Source of the DNA: CAZJJK01 sp964546285
GTDB taxonomy: Bacteria > Spirochaetota > Spirochaetia > Treponematales > Breznakiellaceae
Reading direction: 5' to 3'
Assembly: GCA_964546285.1 (NCBI GenBank)
Contig: CAZJJK010000138.1
Span: forward strand, 1-6,305
DNA: 6,305 nucleotides
Position 1 is the first letter of the stretch. Every line of letters begins with the position of its first letter. The notes beneath the pieces are model-generated. The model was not told where the DNA came from and ran no database searches. It saw nothing but the letters and a program-made list of their open reading frames with translations. The translations under genes and the position numbers were made by a program. Below, in pieces: positions 1 through 6,055 of this stretch.

Positions 1-55
1 GCGGTGAGCTTGCTGTTTGGGTGGAATGGAAACGAAGGGCAACGCCTTTTCTCTA

Positions 56-223
56 TTATTTTATTCCATCATCGCAGGGAGCGTCATCATCTTTCAGCCT
101 AGCGGTTTCAGAGGCGAAAGACTTAGCGCAGGCATCAAGCTCCTCTTTAGTGGCAGGGCGCCGTTTTTTATCCTGGGCTTCTTTCTCTTCCACCGCTTTT
201 TTCCCCTTTGCTTTATCGCCCAT
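56..223 (-). CDS. Small charged protein of unknown function (55 aa)
   Basis: I do not recognise this protein. It opens with ATG at 223-221 and ends with TAA at 58-56. An AGGAGG lies nine bases upstream of the ATG (233-238), which is the main reason to believe the gene. The product has about 14 basic and 14 acidic residues. The N-terminal half is lysine-rich (MGDKAKGKKAVEEKEAQDKK, residues 1-20), and the C-terminal end is acidic (DDDAPCDDGIK). Cysteines are at residues 32 and 50. There is no signal peptide or membrane segment, so a cytoplasmic protein is expected. A short amphipathic helix is plausible around residues 25-45. It lies beyond the terminator that follows the 207-residue exported protein, and no convincing promoter fits in the short space between them, so its expression may depend on readthrough. 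The opposite-strand ORF over the same bases lacks comparable support. Nothing in the sequence points to a specific role. Confidence 0.62.
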   Translation of the reverse strand: MGDKAKGKKAVEEKEAQDKKRRPATKEELDACAKSFASETARLKDDDAPCDDGIK

Positions 224-232
224 ATAAAGCAA

Positions 233-245
233 CCTCCTTTGTCAA
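233..245 (-). promoter_or_regulatory. Strong Shine-Dalgarno of the 55-aa gene, next to a TTGACA
   Basis: The minus strand reads TTGACA (245-240) followed by AAGGAGGTT, with AGGAGG at 238-233, nine bases before the ATG at 223. The ribosome binding site is near-perfect and fixes the start. The TTGACA matches a -35 consensus, but a -10 at normal spacing would fall inside the coding sequence and none is seen there. It is therefore probably not a promoter for this gene. Confidence 0.6.
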
Positions 246-262
246 ACTCTTAACTTTAGCGG

Positions 263-299
263 AAAAAAGCGGACCGAGGTTTACCCGGTCCGGCTTTTT
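263..299 (-). terminator. Bidirectional intrinsic terminator after the 207-aa gene
   Basis: A perfect 7-bp stem, CGGACCG (270-276) with CGGTCCG (286-292), can be extended by two G-C pairs (278-279 with 284-285) past a bulged A, closing a four-base loop. On the minus strand it is followed by a run of six T (268-263), starting about 20 bases after the stop codon of the exported-protein gene. On the plus strand it is followed by five T (295-299), so the structure could also stop transcription coming from the left. No plus-strand gene is seen that needs it, so its main job is probably to end the transcript of the 207-residue gene. Confidence 0.87.
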
Positions 300-312
300 A
301 ATCCCTTATTGA

Positions 313-936
313 CTATTGACGAGACGCTAAGCCCGAGGCTTTAAATTGAGTTGAAACATACCGGTTCGCGTCTCCGGTCTGTATTTTGACCGTGATCAGT
401 TTTGTGGTCGCGGGTAGATCGATAAAGTCGAAAATCACATTGCGGCCGACAATGCGATATTTGACCATGTTTCCCACATCGGCGGCGCCGACCAATTTAA
501 TGACTTCGCCATTGGCGGTAATCGTTTCGCCGGGTCCAGCCGCGGGAGCTGTTACGGGAACCGCTTCGGCGTCAGCCTCGGTTTCGGCGGCTTCCTCGGC
601 TGATGCGACCTGATCTGAAATGACGTAAATCTCAAAATAGGTCTTCATGGCCTCATTTTTAGCCACGGCCCATTCAATCTCGCGTATCGGCATATAATCG
701 ATATACACCACTAAACCCTTACAGGAACGGGCGACGACTGTAGGCATAAAGCGCTGGGAATCTAGATTGAACTTCGTTTCGTAAATATTCTCCCAGAATC
801 CGGTCGGGGAAACCGAGTTATCGTCCACAAAGTCGTAGGCTGGGTCGGTATTCCGGCTATAGCTTTCCTCGCCGCCCATGGCGAACACGCCTACCGAGGC
901 AAGCACTAGAACCGTCGCTATAATCGCTTTCTTCAT
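313..936 (-). CDS. Exported protein of unknown family (207 aa)
   Basis: I do not recognise the family. The start is ATG at 936-934, with GGAGG (949-945) eight bases upstream. Residues 1-19 form a classic Sec signal peptide: MKK, then a hydrophobic core, then VFA with likely signal peptidase I cleavage before MGGEE. There is no lipobox cysteine, so the mature protein should be periplasmic or on the outer surface. Two globular-looking parts follow. Residues about 40-108 contain GFWENIYETKF, a single cysteine (C72) and strands such as GLVVYIDYM and YFEIYVISD. Residues about 146-200 contain KYRIVGRNVIFDFIDLP and KLITVKIQTGD and look beta-rich. Between them, residues about 109-145 are a low-complexity Ala/Glu/Pro linker. 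A promoter lies just upstream and a strong terminator just downstream, so it looks like a single-gene unit. A link to the spirochaete flagellar sheath protein FlaA was considered, but no convincing motif is seen. Confidence 0.9.
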   Translation of the reverse strand: MKKAIIATVLVLASVGVFAMGGEESYSRNTDPAYDFVDDNSVSPTGFWENIYETKFNLDSQRFMPTVVARSCKGLVVYIDYMPIREIEWAVAKNEAMKTYFEIYVISDQVASAEEAAETEADAEAVPVTAPAAGPGETITANGEVIKLVGAADVGNMVKYRIVGRNVIFDFIDLPATTKLITVKIQTGDANRYVSTQFKASGLASRQ

Positions 937-953
937 CGCGGGATCCTCCGTAT

Positions 954-969
954 CTAATACTTCTATTAG
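954..969 (-). repeat. Interrupted palindrome over the -10 box and start site
   Basis: CTAATA (969-964 on the minus strand), a GAAG spacer and TATTAG (959-954) make a perfect 6-bp inverted repeat with a four-base spacer. It overlaps the proposed -10 box and the expected transcription start. This is where a repressor operator often sits. It could also be a weak hairpin in the early leader, or chance, since the arms are A+T-rich. There is no T run, so it is not a terminator. Confidence 0.45.
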
Positions 970-994
970 TACGCGATGCGGGCGCTCTTGTCAA
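965..994 (-). promoter_or_regulatory. Sigma70-type promoter of the 207-aa exported protein gene
   Basis: The minus strand carries a perfect -35 box TTGACA (994-989). After an 18-base spacer comes ACTAAT (970-965), four of six matches to TATAAT; with a 17-base spacer the box would be TACTAA. Transcription would begin near 958-960, leaving a short leader of roughly 20 bases to the ATG at 936 with the GGAGG in between. It lies in the 87-base gap after ftsK, so the exported protein can be made independently of ftsK. Confidence 0.65.
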
Positions 995-1018
995 ATCATC
1001 AGCGGCTTTTATGAGCGC
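982..1018. repeat. GCGCTC/GAGCGC inverted repeat around the -35 region
   Basis: GCGCTC at 982-987 and GAGCGC at 1013-1018 are perfect inverted copies separated by 25 bases. The left arm lies in the promoter spacer directly next to the TTGACA, and the right arm lies just past the ftsK stop codon. No T run follows, so it does not look like an ftsK terminator. It may be a binding site or chance. Confidence 0.25.
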
Positions 1019-1023
1019 GGAAT

Positions 1024-3627
1024 TTATGGCGCACGCAGTAAATCGCGCGGTTTTGACCCCTGAGAGGGCCCAACGATGCCGCGCTCTTCCATTTCCTCCA
1101 CTAATCTAGCCGCGCGGTTGTATCCTATCTTCAGCCTCCGTTGAATATAGCTGGCGCTGGCCTTCCCCTGCTGCATGACTATTTCCAAAGCCTTTTCATA
1201 GAGCGGATCGTCGCCGTCGCTGAATAGAGTGGGCTCGTTTTCCTCTTCCTCATCGTAAAATATTTCCTCATCTATATAGTCAGGTTCACCGAGGGTTTTC
1301 ACGTATTCAACCACGCGTTCCACCTCCTCCTCGGAAACATACGCGCCTTGCATACGGATCGGGAAGGGGTCCCAAGCGCTGGCAAACAAAAGATCGCCGC
1401 GGCCAAGCAACTTCTCGGCGCCAACCATATCAATAATGATTCGCGAATCCATTTTTGACGCGACCATAAAGGCGATACGGCTGGGTATGTTGGCCTTGAT
1501 AAGCCCGGTAATCACGTCTATGGAAGGCCGCTGAGTCGCCAAAACCAGGTGGACGCCAACGGCGCGGCTCATCGCCGCCAAACGGGCCACGGTGGATTCC
1601 AACTCTTTGCCGGTGGTCGCCATAAGGTCGGCGAATTCGTCTATTACCACCACGATATACGGCAGTCGCTCAGCGGCCATCTCGCGTTCCTTAATCCGCT
1701 TGTTATAGCTGCGGATATCGCGCACGCCCATGGAATCCAAGAGAGAATAGCGCCGTTCCATCTCGTAAATACAGTATTGTAGGGCTTGGAAAGCGCGTTT
1801 AGGCTCGGTGATGACCGGAGTCAGAAGATGCGGGATATCGTTATACAGTTTGAGCTCAACAATTTTTGGATCGATGAGGATAAGACGGACTTCCGCCGGC
1901 GAGCGCTGGTAGAGGATGGAAAGGATCATCGAATTAACGCAGACCGATTTCCCCGACCCGGTAGCACCAGCTATTAAAAGATGCGGCGTTTGAACCAGAT
2001 CCAGCGTTTGAGCTTCACCGCTAATATCCTTTCCAAGAATAACAGGTATTTCCGCGTGCTTAGAGCTAGCTTTGAGCTCCCCTTCTATCATTTCGCGGAA
2101 ACTGACTATATTGCGTTTTCGATTTGGCACCTCAATACCGACAGCGTGCTTCCCGGGTATGGGCGCGACAATACGAATTGACGAGGCGGCGAGCCGCAAC
2201 GCTATATTGTCCTGCAAATTAACTATTCTGGATAACTTCACGCCCGGAGCGGGCAGTATTTCAAACATAGTGATAACCGGCCCCTTACGGATTCCGGTTA
2301 CTTCCGCTTGAATCTTAAACTCCTCCAGCGTATTCTTAAGGATGACGGCGGCGTCTCGCGTTGCTTGATCAATTATCCAATATTGTCCATCCGGGTAATT
2401 TAGAAGAAGCCCATCAATCGGCACCTGATAATTCTGCCGCTTTTTCCAGGCGGGCACATAGGGCTTGGGAGCGGCTTGCCCTCCGCTGGCGGCAGCCAAC
2501 GTGCGGCTCTTCAACTCAGCGGCTTTTTCAGCTTCCGCTAAGGCTTGGTCCACATCGGCTTTCAGTATATTTTTCTTTTCCGGCTCATTTTTATGTGCCG
2601 GAGGATCCATTTCACTACCACTCTCGAATTCCGTGATAGCTTCCAAGCCCTCGTCATCTTCTTCTACGCCAGCTTCAATTTCATCCCAGTCTACATCCTC
2701 GGCCTCACCGCCTTGGTCTACACCGGCTAACGCTTCCTCATCCGCCAATACAAACTGGCCGAACTCTTCCATTTTCAAGCTTTTATCTTCACTGAGCGTC
2801 GGTTTCGGCGCGAAGCCAAAAGACTCTGGTGAAAAACGCGTTTCATCTCGGGCGCCTTGCTTTTGGCCGACTCTATCGGACAGGAGCGGGCTATCGGCGG
2901 TTTCGGCCTTTAGGCGTTTTAGTTCCACATCGGCTTCCGCTTTAAGGCTGGCTAGCGGCAACGCTTCACCCGTCCGCCAATCCGGAAAACGACTGGCCGA
3001 CGGCGAAGGCGCCGCTACATTAACAGGAAAGCGCCCCTTGGATGGAATACGTTCTGGCTCTCCAGCGGGAGAATAAACGGACTGGCTGGGCGTTTGGTTC
3101 CGCGTATCGGCTTTAGCGGCTATTTCAGAAACAGGTGGCCGGTCGTTGGGAGAAGGCAGATAACGTCGTCCAAGCGCTCTCTCCGGCATATGCTTGGAAC
3201 GTTCGCTTATGTTAAAAAGAAGACCCCGCAACGAAAAGATTAGAACCACTTCTACAGCCGCGGCGCTGATAATTATGGACCAAGCCGCGATTAGCCCTAT
3301 AGACCATAAGCCGCCGTTAATAAGGCCGGCTCCGAATAATACCGTCAGGAGCGGCAAGACGGCCAACGCGAACAGAAACAAACGCTCTGGGCGGTAGGAT
3401 TTATCGGCTAAAAGCACAGAACCGGCGGCGAGATAGACAGGTATAAGAAAGGAGGCGTGGCCATATATAGCCAGCAACCAAGCGCCTGGCAACATGAACC
3501 AGGAAATTACGCCGAATAAGGCCACGCTTATTGACGCCGCTAAGGCGACGGCGATAACGCCCAGTATAATGGCGCCAATCACGGAGGCTCGTCTTGGAGT
3601 TGATGTGGGAACATTCGAAAAAGGCAC
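1024..3627 (-). CDS. ftsK: DNA translocase FtsK/SpoIIIE family (867 aa, complete)
   Basis: FtsK is a septum-anchored hexameric ATPase that pumps double-stranded DNA to clear the chromosome terminus from the division site. The N-terminus has four membrane segments (about 16-46, 48-73, 83-103 and 107-137), putting both ends of the protein in the cytoplasm. Residues about 138-398 are a variable linker, acidic around 296-341. The motor follows. The alpha part is about 398-520. The ATPase part has Walker A GATGSGKS (554-561), DPKIVELK (586-593), Walker B IVVVIDEFADLM (658-669, D663 and E664), LATQRPSIDVITGLIKANIP (696-715) and LLGRGDLLF (740-748). A second acidic stretch (783-807) leads to the winged-helix gamma domain (about 806-867), with SYIQRRLKIGYNRAARLVEE and GSKPRD, which reads orienting sequences on DNA. 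The start is GTG at 3627-3625, chosen for its ribosome binding site and because it precedes the first membrane segment. All motor residues are intact. It follows the lytic transglycosylase gene by 148 bases. Confidence 0.97.
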   Translation of the reverse strand: MPFSNVPTSTPRRASVIGAIILGVIAVALAASISVALFGVISWFMLPGAWLLAIYGHASFLIPVYLAAGSVLLADKSYRPERLFLFALAVLPLLTVLFGAGLINGGLWSIGLIAAWSIIISAAAVEVVLIFSLRGLLFNISERSKHMPERALGRRYLPSPNDRPPVSEIAAKADTRNQTPSQSVYSPAGEPERIPSKGRFPVNVAAPSPSASRFPDWRTGEALPLASLKAEADVELKRLKAETADSPLLSDRVGQKQGARDETRFSPESFGFAPKPTLSEDKSLKMEEFGQFVLADEEALAGVDQGGEAEDVDWDEIEAGVEEDDEGLEAITEFESGSEMDPPAHKNEPEKKNILKADVDQALAEAEKAAELKSRTLAAASGGQAAPKPYVPAWKKRQNYQVPIDGLLLNYPDGQYWIIDQATRDAAVILKNTLEEFKIQAEVTGIRKGPVITMFEILPAPGVKLSRIVNLQDNIALRLAASSIRIVAPIPGKHAVGIEVPNRKRNIVSFREMIEGELKASSKHAEIPVILGKDISGEAQTLDLVQTPHLLIAGATGSGKSVCVNSMILSILYQRSPAEVRLILIDPKIVELKLYNDIPHLLTPVITEPKRAFQALQYCIYEMERRYSLLDSMGVRDIRSYNKRIKEREMAAERLPYIVVVIDEFADLMATTGKELESTVARLAAMSRAVGVHLVLATQRPSIDVITGLIKANIPSRIAFMVASKMDSRIIIDMVGAEKLLGRGDLLFASAWDPFPIRMQGAYVSEEEVERVVEYVKTLGEPDYIDEEIFYDEEEENEPTLFSDGDDPLYEKALEIVMQQGKASASYIQRRLKIGYNRAARLVEEMEERGIVGPSQGSKPRDLLRAP

Positions 3628-3775
3628 GAAAAAACGGTCCTCCCATGGTAAGTATCGGCATTAATAGGCCGCGATATGAAATCGCCTTGATAAATACATA
3701 CTTATACAATAAAACCGCGAAAACTTCTTGAACCAAAACAAGCGTCTTTCGCGACGAATATAAACCACATGAAAT
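3628..3775 (-). promoter_or_regulatory. slt-ftsK gap: weak promoter candidate and leader hairpin
   Basis: This 148-base gap is A+T-rich. It holds TATAAG (3706-3701, five of six matches to a -10 box), but no good -35 at normal spacing; the nearest fair match, TTCAAG (3732-3727), is 20 bases away. Between this box and the ftsK ribosome binding site is a 5-bp hairpin, GCGAT/ATCGC (3671-3675 with 3681-3685). Just after the transglycosylase stop is a 4-bp hairpin (3743-3756) with only a broken T run, too weak to call a terminator. Co-transcription of ftsK with slt therefore remains possible. Confidence 0.28.
3639..3644 (-). promoter_or_regulatory. Shine-Dalgarno GGGAGG that sets the GTG start of ftsK
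   Basis: GGGAGG (3644-3639) lies 11 bases before the GTG at 3627-3625. An ATG at 3646-3644 overlaps this site but is out of frame with ftsK and has no ribosome binding site of its own. The GTG is therefore the likely start. Confidence 0.65.
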
Positions 3776-6055
3776 TCAGAGACCGGGGATAGTCGTTTCG
3801 ATAAGTGAAGAAATAAGAGTTTCCGGATTCTCCCCATAATATAAAAACCCATATACAGCGGCGGCGGCCAGGACCGCCTTAACATATTCCCGTGACTCCT
3901 TGAACGGCACCATTTCCAAAAAAAGGTCAAGTGGAGGTTCGGGTTCCGCTTCTCGCCAACGCCTGACACGCGTCAGACCGCCATTATAAGAGAGCAGTCC
4001 TAAAAAAGGACTAAAAGAACGCCGGCTGAGATCGGCCAAATACCAAGCACCTAGTTGAGTATTAACACCGGGATCAGTCAGATTAAGAGCGGTCTCATCA
4101 ATATCCATCTCGCCGTTCCGTCTAAGGCGAGACGCGACATCCGCCGCTGTACTTTCCAGCAATTGGGACAAACCGATAGCTCCAGCGCTTGATACGGCGT
4201 CCGAGGAAAAATAACTTTCCGTACGCACCAAACCGTACAAAAGCGCTTCCGATATATTCCAGCGCCTTGATGCCGCTCTTATTTCTTTCGCGTAAGCGCG
4301 GGGGTAAAGGAGTTCCCAAAGCTGGCGGGTCATCTTAGCGTCATCACGCTGATAGGCGAAGGAGGCCAATCGTATGGACGAATCCGCTAGACCAGCTTTA
4401 GCGAAAGTTTCCGACAGCTCTATAAGCGCGGCGCTTTCAAGCGTTCCGGATAAGGCTTCAGCCCTTGCGTACGCTTCATCATACAGCCCGAAATCCATAA
4501 AGCCGCTGATAAAAGCGTATTCGTTTTCAGATTTAGAAATTATAGCCTTTCCAGAGCTGAAACGCGGCCGCAAGAACTCCCCTAACCTGTAGGAAGCCAA
4601 ACTACGATAATACCAAGAAGCTCCCTCGGCGGCGACGCAAATATGATAGTAATAGCTAGCGGCGGCCGCCGCCTTTGTTTTTTCATCCTTTTCACTGAGC
4701 CGTAGCGCTCCATTTTGACCAAGATACCCTAGTTCCGTCGCCCGCCCAAGCAGATATGCGTACCGGGCGGTAACTTCAGGCGTCGCGTAAGGGAGGACCA
4801 TGGCAAAAACGGTCAAAAGAGCGGACCAATTTTTTGAAACGATTAAATCCGCCGCCAAATCCTCTAGAAAATCATTAAAATACTCGGGATTATCCCAGCC
4901 CGGCGCTAGGGAACTTAACCATTCCAATGCCGCCAAGGGAGCTAAACGCCTAGCCGTATCCAAAAGATACCACGCGCACGCGTCCCTCTGCTCGCCCGGA
5001 GGAGCGAAAGGCAGAGCGGTCGCCAAATGCCGCTCCGCCATCTGAAAATCACCAAGCTGGCGCCGTAAACGAGCTGAGTAAAACATAAGACGATAACGCG
5101 GCTCTATTGATAAGGCGGCATCCTCCAGTAAGCGTTTCTCAAAATAAGCGATCCCCTTCTCTGGGTCGGTATATTGGAAGGCCTTACCCAAATCGCTTAA
5201 AAGCTCCGGATAATGATAAAAAAGCCCCTCATCCTCTGACATGACATAATTGAACCGCCTAAGGGCTTCACTATACCAGCGATCATATATAGCTATCCTA
5301 CCGGCAAAAGCGTGACCGCTTTTTGTGGATAAAGAAAGAGGATCAAGCACCGCGAGCAATTGATACACGCGGTACTTTTCTTTATCCATCTCGCCTTCCA
5401 AAAAAAGTTCCTCAAGGCAATACGGCCAGCAAACAGCTTTATCATCTTTATTGGCGAAGGCGATAATGAGTTTCTCAGCGGGAGACAGTTCAGTTTCATA
5501 TACTTGATTATAGAGGGCATCTAGCGCGGCCTTATCGCCAAGTCTCGCCAAACAAAGGGCGGCTACAGCGCGTATCGAGTCTTCTCTGGGGTATCGCAGG
5601 AGTAAGGCTCGTGATAGTTTGAGCAGTCTATTGAGTCCTTCCTGGTCATAGATATCATTTTTACTTATTTCGATTGGCTTAAGCCCAAACTCCTGAAAAC
5701 CCCGCGCCACAAACGATAGTAAAACCGCGCTGGCCTCATCCCGCACTTGCTCCGAGCCGAATTCAAAGGCCAATTCCATTAAACGAGAAATAGCGTGGGT
5801 ATTCGCGCCATTTTCAATCAAGCATAGTGCCACATAGTATGGCGCGTCAGCGCCAAGCCGTTTAAATTCGATAAGACGTTCAAGGGGCGCTTCCGTAATA
5901 AAATCCACCGCTCCACGTTTAAGACGAGCATATACTTCCATTTGAGACAGGTCTAAAACTTCATTTACCCCGCACCTAGCGAGGCTAATGACAGAGAATA
6001 CCAATACCGCTAAATGTACGGCGCTAGTTTTTAGGCGGAACCAGTAGGTGTTCAC
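3776..6055 (-). CDS. slt: Soluble lytic murein transglycosylase, Slt70-like (759 aa)
   Basis: The enzyme cleaves the MurNAc-GlcNAc bond of peptidoglycan and forms a 1,6-anhydro end; it should act in the periplasm. Residues 1-28 look like an export signal: R7 and K9, then a hydrophobic run AVHLAVLVFSVISLA, then R-C. Cys28 may be a lipid anchor, but Arg just before it is atypical. Residues about 35-585 are helical, TPR-like repeats, matching the superhelical ring of Slt70. The catalytic SLT domain is about 590-730: catalytic Glu in VRTESYF (E613), SSAGAIGLSQLLESTA (622-637), DPGVN (661-665), LLSYNGG (687-693) and VPFKESREYV (716-725). It is about 115 residues longer than E. coli Slt70, as I recall that protein's length. 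The start is GTG at 6055-6053, the first standard start codon seen in this frame, and it has no visible Shine-Dalgarno. It overlaps the end of the LysM gene by 32 bases, which suggests translational coupling. The symbol follows the family, not a proven ortholog. Confidence 0.94.
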   Translation of the reverse strand: MNTYWFRLKTSAVHLAVLVFSVISLARCGVNEVLDLSQMEVYARLKRGAVDFITEAPLERLIEFKRLGADAPYYVALCLIENGANTHAISRLMELAFEFGSEQVRDEASAVLLSFVARGFQEFGLKPIEISKNDIYDQEGLNRLLKLSRALLLRYPREDSIRAVAALCLARLGDKAALDALYNQVYETELSPAEKLIIAFANKDDKAVCWPYCLEELFLEGEMDKEKYRVYQLLAVLDPLSLSTKSGHAFAGRIAIYDRWYSEALRRFNYVMSEDEGLFYHYPELLSDLGKAFQYTDPEKGIAYFEKRLLEDAALSIEPRYRLMFYSARLRRQLGDFQMAERHLATALPFAPPGEQRDACAWYLLDTARRLAPLAALEWLSSLAPGWDNPEYFNDFLEDLAADLIVSKNWSALLTVFAMVLPYATPEVTARYAYLLGRATELGYLGQNGALRLSEKDEKTKAAAAASYYYHICVAAEGASWYYRSLASYRLGEFLRPRFSSGKAIISKSENEYAFISGFMDFGLYDEAYARAEALSGTLESAALIELSETFAKAGLADSSIRLASFAYQRDDAKMTRQLWELLYPRAYAKEIRAASRRWNISEALLYGLVRTESYFSSDAVSSAGAIGLSQLLESTAADVASRLRRNGEMDIDETALNLTDPGVNTQLGAWYLADLSRRSFSPFLGLLSYNGGLTRVRRWREAEPEPPLDLFLEMVPFKESREYVKAVLAAAAVYGFLYYGENPETLISSLIETTIPGL

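Noticed and set aside
35..60. A plus-strand hairpin (AAGG-C/GCCTT) followed by a T-rich stretch, possibly a terminator
   Set aside because: The stem is about 5 bp with a bulge, the T run is interrupted, and no plus-strand gene is seen leading into it.
17..253. A 78-codon plus-strand frame opposite the 55-codon gene
   Set aside because: It has no Shine-Dalgarno, and its sequence is the complement of a minus-strand ORF that does have a strong one. The hydrophobic and Phe-rich look comes from reading Lys/Glu codons backwards.
313..936. Assignment of the 207-aa protein as flagellar sheath protein FlaA
   Set aside because: The signal peptide and size would fit, but no FlaA-type conserved segment is recognisable and no flagellar gene is nearby.
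2465..3076. A 203-codon open frame on the plus strand opposite ftsK
   Set aside because: It mirrors the low-complexity acidic linker of ftsK, its product is a Ser/Ala-rich run with no domain, and no ribosome binding site or promoter is seen.
3401..3736. A minus-strand frame starting in the slt-ftsK gap and overlapping the ftsK start in another frame
   Set aside because: It has no ribosome binding site, and the bases match ftsK membrane segments in the correct frame. The translated product is Arg/Tyr-rich and domain-free.
3743..3756. A CGTC/GACG hairpin just after the lytic transglycosylase stop, as a terminator
   Set aside because: It has only four base pairs and a broken T run (CTTGTTTT) on the minus strand.
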